A stretch of DNA of 39,568 nucleotides from positions 1 to 39,568 of the forward strand of contig JAQVHQ010000033.1 in NCBI GenBank assembly GCA_028696165.1, in the 5' to 3' direction. How positions within the stretch are numbered: position 1 is the stretch's first letter; every line of letters begins with the position of its first letter. Below the pieces are notes generated by a model that did no database searches, was not told the origin of the DNA, and was given only the letters and a program-made list of their open reading frames with translations. Below, piece after piece: positions 9,166 to 17,423 of this stretch. The DNA is from Lachnospiraceae bacterium (GTDB lineage: Bacteria > Bacillota > Clostridia > Lachnospirales > Lachnospiraceae). The position numbers were made by a program, and so were the translations under genes.

Positions 9166-9816
9166 TTATTCATCCTCTTCTTTTTGCTGGCCTGTTATGG
9201 AGAATTCCACCCACTCTGCAATGTTGCACGCATGGTCACCGATACGTTCATAATATTTTGCAATCATAAGTAAGTCCATAGCTAATTCACCATTTTCCGG
9301 ATTTTTTACGATTACATCTATTAAGTTCTTACGGATATCGACAAAATTCTGGTCTATTACATCATCATACTTCTGTACTTCTTTAGAGAGATCCAAATCA
9401 GCTTTCACATAAGCATTGACGCTTCCCTTTACCATCTTGATGGTATGATTTGCCATATCTTCTAAAGGCTGAGCTACTGAGTTTTCCAGTGCCCCTACAG
9501 TCTCTACGATTTCTGCAATATCAGAAGCCTGATCACCGATACGTTCCATATCCGTCACCATCTTAAGTGCTGCAGATACCTGACGAAGATCTCTGGCTAC
9601 CGGCTGCTGACGTAAGAGCAGCTCAAAACAAAGATTTTCGATTTCTCTTTCCTTGTGATCAATGAGTGCTTCTTTCTTTCTGGTGTCTTTGATCATCTCA
9701 ATATCAGCATTGTCCAGAATCTTATAGGTGTTTTCGATAGCCTGCTCACAAAGAGCACCCATCTCCATTAATTCTACATTTAACTTTTCTAACTGTTCTT
9801 CAAAATGATTACGCAT
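9166..9816 (-). CDS. phoU: Phosphate transport regulator PhoU
   Basis: A 216-residue, all-helical cytoplasmic protein with the two PhoU repeats. MRNHFEEQLEKLNVELMEMG begins the first three-helix bundle, and the metal-binding signatures appear as TDMERIGDQASDIAE (about 85-100) and AKYYERIGDHACNIAEWVEF (about 188-207). PhoU links the state of the PstSCAB transporter to the PhoR kinase and damps signalling when phosphate is plentiful. I place the start at the ATG at 9816, which is 10 nt after a GGGAGG site; a TTG three codons upstream would sit too close to that site. The start lies 1 bp after the pstB stop. Confidence 0.95.
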   Translation of the reverse strand: MRNHFEEQLEKLNVELMEMGALCEQAIENTYKILDNADIEMIKDTRKKEALIDHKEREIENLCFELLLRQQPVARDLRQVSAALKMVTDMERIGDQASDIAEIVETVGALENSVAQPLEDMANHTIKMVKGSVNAYVKADLDLSKEVQKYDDVIDQNFVDIRKNLIDVIVKNPENGELAMDLLMIAKYYERIGDHACNIAEWVEFSITGQQKEEDE

Positions 9817-9817
9817 A

Positions 9818-10576
9818 TCAACCAAACCTCCCTGTTATATAGTCTTCTGTTCGCTTGTCTTTTGGTGTTGCGAACAGTGTCTGTGTATCGTTGAATTCCA
9901 CGATTTCCCCTAACAGGAAGAAGGCGGTTTTATCTGAGATACGGGCTGCCTGCTGCATATTATGTGTAACCATGATGATAGTATAATCTTTTTTCAGTTC
10001 CACTGCAAGGTCTTCTATCTTAGATGTAGAAATCGGGTCCAATGCAGAGGTAGGCTCGTCCATTAAAAGTACTTCCGGTTCTACTGCAAGTGCTCTTGCA
10101 ATACAAAGTCTCTGCTGCTGTCCACCGGACATTCCAAGAGCGCTTTTTTTCAAACGGTCTTTTACTTCGTCCCAGATAGCTGCATTTCTAAGAGAACGCT
10201 CTACGATATCATCTAACTTTGCTTTACTGCGGATTCCATGAGTTCTTGGTCCGTATGCAATGTTATCATATATGCTCATTGGAAATGGATTTGGTTTCTG
10301 GAATACCATACCAACATTTTTTCTTAATTCATTGACATCCATTCCCTTGTAAATGTCATTACCATCTAATGTTACACTACCGGTAATCTTACATCCCTCT
10401 ACCAAATCATTCATACGGTTTAAGGATTTTAATAAAGTAGATTTACCGCAGCCACTAGGGCCGATAAATGCAGTAATTTCTTTTTCGGGCAAATCTATAT
10501 TGATATTTTTAAGCGCTTTGAAATCTCCGTAGAATAAATCCAGATTTGAAATGCTTATTTTTGCTTGATTGTTCAT
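9818..10576 (-). CDS. pstB: Phosphate ABC transporter ATPase
   Basis: The 252-residue ATP-hydrolysing subunit of the PstSCAB phosphate importer. Walker A is GPSGCGKST (39-47). Further motifs are a Q-loop in [19 protein letters not shown], the ABC signature [16 protein letters not shown], Walker [14 protein letters not shown] and a switch histidine in [11 protein letters not shown]. The [14 protein letters not shown] and EDYITGRFG ends are typical of PstB rather than other importers. GGAGG stands 5 nt before the ATG. The gene follows pstA after 14 bp. Confidence 0.97.
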   Translation of the reverse strand: MNNQAKISISNLDLFYGDFKALKNINIDLPEKEITAFIGPSGCGKSTLLKSLNRMNDLVEGCKITGSVTLDGNDIYKGMDVNELRKNVGMVFQKPNPFPMSIYDNIAYGPRTHGIRSKAKLDDIVERSLRNAAIWDEVKDRLKKSALGMSGGQQQRLCIARALAVEPEVLLMDEPTSALDPISTSKIEDLAVELKKDYTIIMVTHNMQQAARISDKTAFFLLGEIVEFNDTQTLFATPKDKRTEDYITGRFG

Positions 10577-10590
10577 GTTTCCTCCTATAA

Positions 10591-11454
10591 TTATGCTTTC
10601 GTAAGCTTCTTAGCTACAAAGCCTGACAGCCAGTTAATCACTAATACCAAAAGCAGCAATACTACAGCAGTAGCATAGGCCTGGTTTACATAAAGTCCCT
10701 CGCTGGATAATACATACATATGTACAGCCAGGGTACGTCCGGAACTTAAGATATTGTCCGGGATTTCTGCAATGGTACCAGCAGTGTAAATCAACGCTGC
10801 GGTCTCACCTACGATACGTCCGGTTGCAAGGATAACTCCTGCTAAGATACCAGGTATTGCAGATGGCAGCACGATACGAAATACGGTTCTTAATTTTCCT
10901 GCACCTAATCCGAAGCTGGCTTCACGATAAGAATCAGGAACTGATTTTAATGCTTCTTCTGCAGTTCTCATAATCAGCGGTAATACCATAATTACCAGTG
11001 TAAATGCACCAGCCAGGATGGACATACCCCATTTTAATGATGTTACGAAGAATAACATACCAAACAAACCATAAACAATAGAAGGAATACCTGATAAAGT
11101 TTCTGCAGTAATACGGATAACTTTTACCAGTCTGCTTCCTTTTGCGGAATACTCAACCAGAAAGATTGCAGCGAATACTCCAAGCGGCACTGATATCAAC
11201 AGTGAAATTGCTGTCATAATTAAGGTATTGATTATGGACGGCAGCATGGATACATTATCTGAAGTGTAAGTCCATGAAAATAAATCAAGTGTTAAATTCG
11301 GAATACCCCGAACTAATATGTATACAACAAGATAAATCAATACAGCAAAGGTAATAATACCTGCCAGATAAACCAAGATAGCCAAAAGTGCTGACATAGG
11401 ACTCTTCTTATATTCTTTTAATTTATCGCTCAAGCTTCTTTTATTAATTTGCAT
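10591..11454 (-). CDS. pstA: Phosphate ABC transporter permease PstA
   Basis: A 287-residue integral membrane protein with about six helices. The first is near residues 22-49 ([20 protein letters not shown]). The inner permease loop carries the coupling EAA-like motif in [20 protein letters not shown] (about 177-196), preceded by [38 protein letters not shown] is the characteristic PstA/PstC segment. With PstC it forms the phosphate channel driven by PstB. It overlaps the end of pstC by 11 nt, which suggests translational coupling. Confidence 0.95.
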   Translation of the reverse strand: MQINKRSLSDKLKEYKKSPMSALLAILVYLAGIITFAVLIYLVVYILVRGIPNLTLDLFSWTYTSDNVSMLPSIINTLIMTAISLLISVPLGVFAAIFLVEYSAKGSRLVKVIRITAETLSGIPSIVYGLFGMLFFVTSLKWGMSILAGAFTLVIMVLPLIMRTAEEALKSVPDSYREASFGLGAGKLRTVFRIVLPSAIPGILAGVILATGRIVGETAALIYTAGTIAEIPDNILSSGRTLAVHMYVLSSEGLYVNQAYATAVVLLLLVLVINWLSGFVAKKLTKA

Positions 11455-12301
11455 TTTGTGTCCTCCGATTCAGCAGGGATACAGCCAGATTGATAATTAA
11501 GATAAATACAAACAAAACTACTGCTGTTGCAATCAATGCTTCTCTGTGAAGACCTGATGCATATCCCATTTCCAATACGATGTTTGATGTCATAGTACGG
11601 ACACCTTTTAACAGTCCAGCCGGCATTCTTGCCTGATTTCCTGCTACCATGATAACTGCCATGGTCTCACCGATTGCACGGCCTATTCCAAGTACTACAC
11701 CTGCTAAGAGTCCTGATTTTGCTGCCGGAAGAACTGCGAAGAATACGCTTCTTTCATGTGTTGCTCCCAGAGCAAGTGATCCTTCATAATAAGAATCCGG
11801 TACACTTCGAAGTGATGATTCTGTAACTTCGATAATTGTTGGTAAAATCATAATTGCAAGAAGGATAGATGCGGTAAGCATGCTGCTTCCATTTCCACCG
11901 ATGTTTTCTCTTACCATAGGAACGATTACTACCAGACCAAAGAAACCATATACGATAGATGGTACACCAGCCATCAGGCTGATTGCCTGTTTGCAAGGCT
12001 TATAGATTATCTTCGGACAAAATCTTGCCATGAACACTGATGTGAAGATAGCAACCGGAACCCCCATAAGACAGGCTCCTGCAGTAACGTAGATACTTCC
12101 CATAATCATAGGAAGGATTCCATAAATATCATTAGAAGGTTTCCATGAGGTACCTAATAAGAATTTAAATACTCCGATTTTCCCCATCGCCGGTATTCCG
12201 TTTGCAAACAGGAATACGCAGATGAGTACCACCGCTAATACGGAGGTACACGCTGCGATGAGAAAGACAATTTTCATTGCATTCTCTTTAAAATTTTTCA
12301 T
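11444..12301 (-). CDS. pstC: Phosphate ABC transporter permease PstC
   Basis: A 285-residue permease with about six helices, beginning with a hydrophobic IVFLIAACTSVLAVVLICVF segment. Typical landmarks are MAGVPSIVYGFFGLVVIVPM, LPTIIEVTESSLRSVPDSYY, the coupling loop YEGSLALGATHERSVFFAVL and GIGRAIGETMAVIMVAGN. ATG at 12301 starts 2 bp after the pstS stop and has no strong ribosome site of its own, so translation probably depends on ribosomes finishing pstS. A second in-frame ATG eight codons later is possible. Confidence 0.95.
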   Translation of the reverse strand: MKNFKENAMKIVFLIAACTSVLAVVLICVFLFANGIPAMGKIGVFKFLLGTSWKPSNDIYGILPMIMGSIYVTAGACLMGVPVAIFTSVFMARFCPKIIYKPCKQAISLMAGVPSIVYGFFGLVVIVPMVRENIGGNGSSMLTASILLAIMILPTIIEVTESSLRSVPDSYYEGSLALGATHERSVFFAVLPAAKSGLLAGVVLGIGRAIGETMAVIMVAGNQARMPAGLLKGVRTMTSNIVLEMGYASGLHREALIATAVVLFVFILIINLAVSLLNRRTQNAN

Positions 12302-12303
12302 AA

Positions 12304-13221
12304 TTATTTAGCCAACTCATCCCAGGTAGTTGTCTCGCCTGTAAAAATGCTCTTTACTTGGTCACTAGTTAAATCATCTGCTGCATTACCATTATTTACG
12401 ATAACTGCAATTCCGTCTTTTGCGATAACTGTTGATGTGATACCTTCAGAAGCTTCTTCATCTTTTAAGTCTCTTGAAGCCATTCCGATGTCACAGATAC
12501 CTTCGATAGTAGACTGTACACCAGTTGTAGAATCACTTGTCTGAACTTCGATATCAGCGTTAGCATTTACTGCAAGATATGCTTCTTTTAATTTTTCCAT
12601 TACTGGAGATACTGAAGAAGAACCTGCTACTACTACTTTACCTTCTGGTGTAGTTCCTGCATAAGCTTCTGTAGCATCTAATGGAATATAACCGTTTTCT
12701 TCTACGATTGCCTGTCCATCTGTACTCATGATGAAATCGATGAAATCCTGTGCTACTTCGCTGATGCTGTCACCAGTTACGATATTGAAAGGACGAGATA
12801 CTTTATATGTATCATTTTTTACATTTTCTACACTTGCTTCTGCTCCGTCGATTTTAACTGCTTTTACAGAATCATCTAAAGAACCAAGTGAAATATATCC
12901 GATTGCGTTGGTATCGCCTGCAACAGTTGTCATCATTACAGATGTGTTGTTAGTGATACTTGCTTCTTCTGTAGTCATATCTACTTTCTCACCACTGTCA
13001 TCTTTTTCTTCGATTCCGAATAATTCGATGAATGCTCCACGTGTTCCTGAACCATCTTCACGAGATACTACTGTGATGTCACCTGAAATTGTTTCTGGTG
13101 CTGCACTTTCTGCTGCATCTGCAGATTCGCTTCCGTCACTTGCTGATGTTGAAGAACCACATGCTGTGAACATACCTACACACATAACACCTGTTAATAA
13201 AACTGCTAATTTTCTTTTCAT
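12304..13221 (-). CDS. pstS: Phosphate-binding lipoprotein PstS, apparently circularly permuted
   Basis: A 305-residue secreted lipoprotein with signal and lipobox at residues 1-20 (FTAC). I use the ATG at 13221, which has GAGGAG 10 nt upstream; the 19 residues before it are not signal-like. The domain order is unusual. In canonical PstS the GSSSVSP-type phosphate loop is near the N-terminus and the SREDGSGTRGAF loop is central. Here VVSREDGSGTRGAFIELFG comes first (about 50-70), followed by GYISLGSL, SRPFNIVTG and VEENGYIPL. Only then comes VVAGSSSVSPVMEKLKEAY (about 200), with CDIGMASRDLKDEE, DGIAVIVNN and a terminal FTGETTTWDELAK. Both phosphate-binding loops are present, so the fold could close normally. 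First gene of the pst-pho operon, behind PhoP-like boxes. Confidence 0.9.
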   Translation of the reverse strand: MKRKLAVLLTGVMCVGMFTACGSSTSASDGSESADAAESAAPETISGDITVVSREDGSGTRGAFIELFGIEEKDDSGEKVDMTTEEASITNNTSVMMTTVAGDTNAIGYISLGSLDDSVKAVKIDGAEASVENVKNDTYKVSRPFNIVTGDSISEVAQDFIDFIMSTDGQAIVEENGYIPLDATEAYAGTTPEGKVVVAGSSSVSPVMEKLKEAYLAVNANADIEVQTSDSTTGVQSTIEGICDIGMASRDLKDEEASEGITSTVIAKDGIAVIVNNGNAADDLTSDQVKSIFTGETTTWDELAK

Positions 13222-13278
13222 TTTCTTTTTTCTCCTCAATATTATTAATTTGTTTTTTTCTTGTTTACAAGTACTCAT

Positions 13279-13331
13279 TTTATAGTGGAAATGTAAAATC
13301 CAAAAGTAAGTGTTTGTAAAATGATTGTAAA
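13279..13331 (-). promoter_or_regulatory. Pho-regulated promoter of pstS with phased TTTACA boxes
   Basis: Reading the minus strand, TTTACA occurs at 13326-13331 and 13315-13320 (11 bp apart). A degenerate copy lies at about 13304, and another TTTACA at 13292-13297, just upstream of a TATAAA -10 element (13279-13284). A further TTTACA is at 13368-13373. Direct TT(A/T/C)ACA repeats with about 11-bp phasing in place of a good -35 are the known pattern of PhoP-activated promoters in Gram-positive bacteria. Confidence 0.7.
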
Positions 13332-13423
13332 ATATGAAATCAATTTCAGTTTTTTCGTACTTTTTTTTGTAAAATCAACGAATATCAACATGATCTTAAG
13401 CCGTTTTATTTATATTGAGGCAA

Positions 13424-13454
13424 TAAAAAAAGCCTGAAATTCAGGCTTTTTTTA
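13424..13454. terminator. Bidirectional Rho-independent terminator
   Basis: AGCCTGA and TCAGGCT form a 7-bp stem with a 3-nt loop, flanked by A7 on the left and T7 on the right. The T-run works in either direction. Read on the minus strand it ends the transcript of the small membrane gene at 13562-13882 before the pstS promoter. Confidence 0.85.
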
Positions 13455-13482
13455 TTTTACATTTTAACATTGAATGTAAAAT
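13454..13482. repeat. 10-bp inverted repeat containing TTTACA/TGTAAA
   Basis: ATTTTACATT (13454-13463) and AATGTAAAAT (13473-13482) are perfect reverse complements with a 9-nt spacer. The half-site core is the same TTTACA seen in the pstS promoter, so this could be an extra PhoP site. In AT-rich DNA it could also be coincidence. Confidence 0.35.
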
Positions 13483-13531
13483 CATGTGTTTTTTGTCATA
13501 CAGCTGATTATTTTACTCATTTCCTTGAGTC

Positions 13532-13560
13532 GAGAGGATATTTGAAATCCGCTTCGCTAC
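13532..13560. repeat. Truncated copy of the interspersed 168-bp element
   Basis: GAGAGGATATTTGAAATCCG and the following CTTCGCTAC match the left end of the repeats at 22367 and 23321, except for a few substitutions and the loss of one internal GCTTC unit. It lies just beyond the stop of the gene at 13562. Confidence 0.6.
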
Positions 13561-13561
13561 T

Positions 13562-13882
13562 TTATTTTTTCTTTTTTTTACATTTATTAATACAAACAAT
13601 TCCACCTACAAATATGATAATGCATGCAGGTAAATATGCAATATTTAATATCTGTACGGATTCTCCTGCAATTGCCATAAGAAGTTCCACCAGGCCAAGC
13701 AGCAAGCACATAACTCCGGTTACTTTTACAAGTTTTGGGTAATCATAGGTATCTTCCATGATTTTTCTGTTCTGTCCTTTTGTTCCAGAGATGACAAAAT
13801 CTCCTTTTCCCATAAATAATAAAACGGCGACTCCCAGCAATACAATTGCCAGCACCCAGTCCAGCCATCCACCAAATGCCAT
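13562..13882 (-). CDS. Small three-helix membrane protein
   Basis: A 106-residue protein with three hydrophobic helices (about residues 7-25, 50-70 and 77-97) and a lysine-rich C-terminus (CKKKKK). The loop after helix 1 contains GKGDFVISGTKGQNRKIMED. That recalls the small DUF3784-type membrane proteins of Firmicutes, where a glycine-rich loop follows helix 1, but I hold this only weakly. GGAGG stands 8 nt before the ATG. No partner gene is adjacent in the same transcript, and the bidirectional terminator at 13424 follows about 110 nt downstream. Function unknown. Confidence 0.7.
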   Translation of the reverse strand: MAFGGWLDWVLAIVLLGVAVLLFMGKGDFVISGTKGQNRKIMEDTYDYPKLVKVTGVMCLLLGLVELLMAIAGESVQILNIAYLPACIIIFVGGIVCINKCKKKKK

Positions 13883-14038
13883 ATTTTTTTCCTCCAGTTT
13901 GTTTTGTGTAGGTATAGTATAGCATATTATAGGGAAGGGTGCTATTATTTCCGGGATTTTATATATTTATTTCACATACTCATTTCGTATGGTTAATTTT
14001 TTATTCTCACCTTTCCCATGGTGACAGCAAGTCGCAAT

Positions 14039-14782
14039 CTATCGCAAATCGGCATATATCTTTTGATAATATGCAGTAATTTTTCCAGGCCGGAATTCTA
14101 TATCTTCTATTTTGGTTACCGGCATAATTCCCAAGAGCGAATTTGTGACAAAGCATTCTTCCATACTGTGCAATTCTTCTTTTTTTACAATTTTCTCCGT
14201 AATTGGATATATTTCCCCTGCGTTTTCCATAATAGCTTCTCTTACAATTCCAGGAAGCAGCCCACTCGATAAAGGCGGGGTATAGATTACTCCCTTGCAT
14301 ACAAAAAAGATGTTGGTGCAGCTTCCTTCTGTTATCTCCTGCCTGGTATTTACAAATATGGGCTCATCGACTCCTTGTTCTTGCGCTTTTCTTTTTTCAA
14401 TTATGTTTTCTCCATAATTCATTGTTTTATGACTGACCAACGGCGATGTCTCATTACGACGCACTTTTGAAATAGACAAATGAAAGCCTTTTTCATATTT
14501 TTCTTTTCTATAAGGATTTTTTCGCATAATAAATATTTTATTTTCTGCAGACAACATAATTTTTAAAACTGAATGTTTCTTCCATGTTGTATCTTCTTTA
14601 AATTTGTTCTTTAAATATTCCACAACTTCTGACTCAGTAATTTGATTTGCGACACCCAGTGTCTGCAGGGAACGATTCGCACGTTTTAAATGTCGATCCA
14701 GAAACAGTGGAATTCCCTCTTCAATAGCTATTGTCTCAAAAACACCCAATCCAAACTGATACCCATCATCTATTTTTATCAT
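14039..14782 (-). CDS. pabC: Aminodeoxychorismate lyase (class IV PLP aminotransferase fold)
   Basis: A 247-residue fold-type IV PLP enzyme. It would convert 4-amino-4-deoxychorismate to p-aminobenzoate and pyruvate for folate synthesis. The N-terminal DDGYQFGLGVFETIAIEEG and LFLDRHLKRANRSLQTLGV segments are standard for PabC/IlvE. The central SHKTMNYGENIIEKRKAQEQ holds the presumed PLP lysine (HKTMNY), followed by NTRQEITEGSCTNIFFVCKG and a PPLSSGLLPGIVREAIMENA stretch. PabC fits better than IlvE or D-amino acid transaminase because pabB lies immediately upstream (59 bp). Slightly shorter than E. coli PabC (269). AGAGG precedes the ATG by 6 nt. Confidence 0.85.
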   Translation of the reverse strand: MIKIDDGYQFGLGVFETIAIEEGIPLFLDRHLKRANRSLQTLGVANQITESEVVEYLKNKFKEDTTWKKHSVLKIMLSAENKIFIMRKNPYRKEKYEKGFHLSISKVRRNETSPLVSHKTMNYGENIIEKRKAQEQGVDEPIFVNTRQEITEGSCTNIFFVCKGVIYTPPLSSGLLPGIVREAIMENAGEIYPITEKIVKKEELHSMEECFVTNSLLGIMPVTKIEDIEFRPGKITAYYQKIYADLR

Positions 14783-14841
14783 TTAATACCTCTTTGCTTT
14801 ATTTTCAAATTTCATTATATATTATAATTTCCCATATATCT

Positions 14842-16191
14842 TCATGCATTCTGCAATATTTCCACCAGTGCTTTTGCCTTCTGCATTACTTCTTCATACT
14901 CAAATTCTAAATCTGATTCACAAGTAATTCCTCCACCAGCACCTATGTGATAAGTTCCATCTTTATATACTGCCGTTCGAATCACTATATTCATATCACA
15001 ATCCCCATTAAGTGACATGTATCCCATGGATCCAGTATAGAGATTTCTTCTGCTGCGCTCCAACTCATCAATAATCTCCATAGCCCGCAGTTTGGGTGCT
15101 CCCGTAATAGAACCGCCTGGAAATGCTGCATCGATAAGATCCATCGCTGTCATTTTCTCCCGAAGCGTTCCAACTACATTGGATACTAAATGAAATACCG
15201 TTGCATATGTCTCTACTTCAAATAGTTCTGTCACTTTCACGCTCCCTGGTTTACAGACCCGGTTCAGATCATTTCGCTCTAAGTCAACTATCATTAACAA
15301 TTCGCTTTTGTCTTTCTCTGAATTCATAAGTTCCTGCCTCAGCATTTCATCTTCTTCCTCGTCGGCTCCTCTTCTGCGTGTCCCTTTGATTGGTCGTGTC
15401 TCTACATATCCCTTATGCATTTGTAGAAATCGTTCCGGTGAAGCGGAAACTATCTGAAAATCTCCATAGTTAAAATATCCTCCAAATGGGGAAGGATTTG
15501 AATGACGCAGGTAATTGAAAAATTCATATGGCTGCATCTTGCTGCAAATACGCATCTGCTGTGTCATATTAGTGATGTATATATCTCCCTCTATTATATA
15601 ATCAATCATCTTGCGAACAGTCTGCTTATATTCTGCTTTCGAAAAATCCGTCTCCATTAGGAATGAAAATTGTTTTTTACATCTTGGGATGAGGGTTTGC
15701 GCTTTATTTAATATATTCTCTAATTCTTTTATTGCTTTTTCTTCAATACACAGATTTCCATTAGCAACCAGATAAAGTTTCTTTTCTATATGATCTTCTA
15801 TAATAAAATCATCATAAAAATTAAGAATACACTCTGGTATATCAAGTTCCTTTTTATGTATTGTGTCAACTTCTTCTTTTTCTCTTCCATAATCATATGA
15901 GAAGTATCCTATAGCACCTGAGATCAATGGAAGTTTTGTATCATTTTCCTGCTTATGTGCTCTCAGATATTGTTTCGTATAGGATGAAAAATCAGCCTCC
16001 ACAATTTCTTCATTTATGGTGAATTTTTCTCCTTTTCTCAATCTTAAATAGGGATGCAGCCCAATCACTGACCATTTGCCCAAATGATTTTTTAATGAGG
16101 AATCCAGAAATACTGTATCCTGTTCTTCACAAACCTGCCTAAAGATTTCATGAATCGGCGGATATTGCTCAAGCTCTCTTATCTTCGGCAT
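14842..16191 (-). CDS. pabB: Aminodeoxychorismate synthase component I
   Basis: A 449-residue chorismate-binding enzyme that aminates chorismate using ammonia supplied by PabA. Signature parts are YITNMTQQMRI, FGGYFNYGDFQIVSASPERF, TRPIKGTRRRG (about 265-275), DLERNDLNRVCKPGSVKV, AAFPGGSITGAPKLRAMEII and GSMGYMSLNGDCDMNIVIRT. The PIKGT lysine region is that of PabB rather than anthranilate synthase. I choose the ATG at 16191 because GGAGGG stands 6 nt before it; a longer reading from 16221 lacks such a site. The start overlaps the end of pabA by 23 nt, so synthesis of the two subunits is probably coupled. Confidence 0.93.
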   Translation of the reverse strand: MPKIRELEQYPPIHEIFRQVCEEQDTVFLDSSLKNHLGKWSVIGLHPYLRLRKGEKFTINEEIVEADFSSYTKQYLRAHKQENDTKLPLISGAIGYFSYDYGREKEEVDTIHKKELDIPECILNFYDDFIIEDHIEKKLYLVANGNLCIEEKAIKELENILNKAQTLIPRCKKQFSFLMETDFSKAEYKQTVRKMIDYIIEGDIYITNMTQQMRICSKMQPYEFFNYLRHSNPSPFGGYFNYGDFQIVSASPERFLQMHKGYVETRPIKGTRRRGADEEEDEMLRQELMNSEKDKSELLMIVDLERNDLNRVCKPGSVKVTELFEVETYATVFHLVSNVVGTLREKMTAMDLIDAAFPGGSITGAPKLRAMEIIDELERSRRNLYTGSMGYMSLNGDCDMNIVIRTAVYKDGTYHIGAGGGITCESDLEFEYEEVMQKAKALVEILQNA

Positions 16192-16774
16192 AACGTTCCC
16201 TCCAATTCTCGCATAGTTCATGAAAATTTTTCAAGAGTTCATGTCCATATTCTGTAAGAACCGCTTCCGGATGAAACTGTACGCCAAAAACAGGTTTACA
16301 TTTGTGCGCAATACCCATTATGGCACCATCACAGGCTCTGGCAGTAACCTCAAGCTCTTTTGGAAACTTTTCTTCTGCAATTACCAGCGAGTGATAACGT
16401 GTCACTGCAAAACATTTTGGTAATCCTTCAAATAATGGATTTCCATTGTGAGTAATTTCTGTCACTTTTCCGTGCATGGGTGACTCGCCCTTTTTTATTT
16501 GAGCACCATAATAGTGTCCAATAATTTGATGCCCGAGACAAACACCCAGTATTGGAATTCGATTTTGAAATTCTTTTAGTACAAGTTGGGATTTTACAGC
16601 CTCTGCAGGAGTCTTTGGCCCTGGTGATATGATAATTCCCTGTGGACTGCATTGATAGATTTCGGAAAGCGTTACATGCTTTGCTTTCCTTACTAAGACT
16701 TTCTGTCCTGCCTCTTCTAGATAAGCGGCAAGGTTGTAGACAAATGAATCGTAATTGTCAATCATATAGTACAT
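16169..16774 (-). CDS. pabA: Glutamine amidotransferase component of aminodeoxychorismate synthase
   Basis: A 201-residue class I glutamine amidotransferase. The N-terminal MIDNYDSFVYNLAAYLEEAG and IIISPGPKTPAEA are typical of PabA/TrpG. The triad is complete: C79 in ILGVCLGHQIIG, and H168 and E170 in FGVQFHPEAVLTEYG. It supplies ammonia to PabB. The genomic order pabA-pabB-pabC, with no trp genes nearby, argues for p-aminobenzoate rather than tryptophan synthesis, though the subunit can serve both in some bacteria. GAGG lies about 8 nt upstream of the ATG at 16774. It is first in the operon. Confidence 0.92.
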   Translation of the reverse strand: MYYMIDNYDSFVYNLAAYLEEAGQKVLVRKAKHVTLSEIYQCSPQGIIISPGPKTPAEAVKSQLVLKEFQNRIPILGVCLGHQIIGHYYGAQIKKGESPMHGKVTEITHNGNPLFEGLPKCFAVTRYHSLVIAEEKFPKELEVTARACDGAIMGIAHKCKPVFGVQFHPEAVLTEYGHELLKNFHELCENWRERYAEDKRA

Positions 16775-16917
16775 AGACTTTTCCTCACTTTCTTCTGATA
16801 TGTTATCCAGTCGTTATCCTAAAGTGAGTTTAGGTCCGTAACCTGTAATTAGTAGTATACAAAATAATGCGTGCAGGTGCAACTATTTTACATTTTTGAT
16901 TATTTTTTTAAAAGTTA

Positions 16918-16946
16918 TTGACATATATTTAATCTTTGAGTATAAT
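16918..16946 (+). promoter_or_regulatory. Consensus sigma-A promoter of tRNA-Gly
   Basis: TTGACA (16918-16923), a 17-nt spacer and TATAAT (16941-16946) give a perfect consensus, 30 nt upstream of the tRNA 5' end. Confidence 0.9.
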
Positions 16947-16976
16947 AACGTTGTTGTCGCTGATAAGACAATGTAG

Positions 16977-17049
16977 GCGCGAGTGGCTCAGTTGGTGGAG
17001 CGCGACCTTGCCAAGGTCGAGGCCGCGGGTTCGAGTCCCGTCTCGCGCT
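16977..17049 (+). tRNA. tRNA-Gly, anticodon GCC
   Basis: The acceptor stem pairs GCGCGAG (16977-16983) with CTCGCGC (17042-17048), followed by discriminator T; CCA is not encoded. The D-loop contains TGGCTCAGTTGGTGGAGC. The anticodon arm is CGACC-TTGCCAA-GGTCG (anticodon GCC), and the T-arm contains GGTTCGAGTCC. It has its own promoter and terminator and is a single-gene transcript on the strand opposite most neighbouring genes. Confidence 0.97.
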
Positions 17050-17056
17050 CTTGAGA

Positions 17057-17083
17057 AGCAGGTTAGTTAACCTGCTTTTTTTG
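17057..17083 (+). terminator. Rho-independent terminator of tRNA-Gly
   Basis: GCAGGTTA and TAACCTGC form a stem closed by a 2-nt centre and followed by seven T. It begins 8 nt after the tRNA. Confidence 0.9.
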
Positions 17084-17235
17084 TTGCCATGCATACGTAA
17101 ATTAGTCCAATGGATTAATTTTAAATACCCCAAATGCATATAGGCCAATTCAAAATTCTTTTGGATATATTCCGTAACATATATTTGTACCTTACACATC
17201 TCCCGCTCACACTATGTTTCATAGAAATATTAAGA

Positions 17236-17304
17236 ATTCCCTTTTCACAGCAAGTGAGCAGCTTATATTAGGGATTCTCTTGTCACAACTACTGAGCAGC
17301 TTAT
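17236..17304. repeat. Imperfect direct repeat of about 31 bp
   Basis: Two copies start near 17236 and 17274. Both end with GAGCAGCTTAT and share ATTC, TCACA and spacing (for example CACAGCAAGTGAGCAGCTTA against CACAACTACTGAGCAGCTTA). The remaining 17085-17423 gap shows no gene that I can support. Confidence 0.5.
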
Positions 17305-17423
17305 TCTTATCTTGACTCATCAAAAATATTTACGACTTAATTCTAATACAACAATTTTCTCATGTTTCCTACCTTTTCCTTATCAAAGAAATGTATCTAT
17401 TTTTTTGCAATACACATATATTC

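Noticed and set aside
14842-16191. Anthranilate synthase component I (TrpE)
   Set aside because: The PIKGTRRRG region, the lack of trp genes and the adjacent pabC favour PabB.
16915-17199. Minus-strand open frame of 94 codons over the tRNA-Gly
   Set aside because: Antisense reading of a confident tRNA with its own promoter and terminator.
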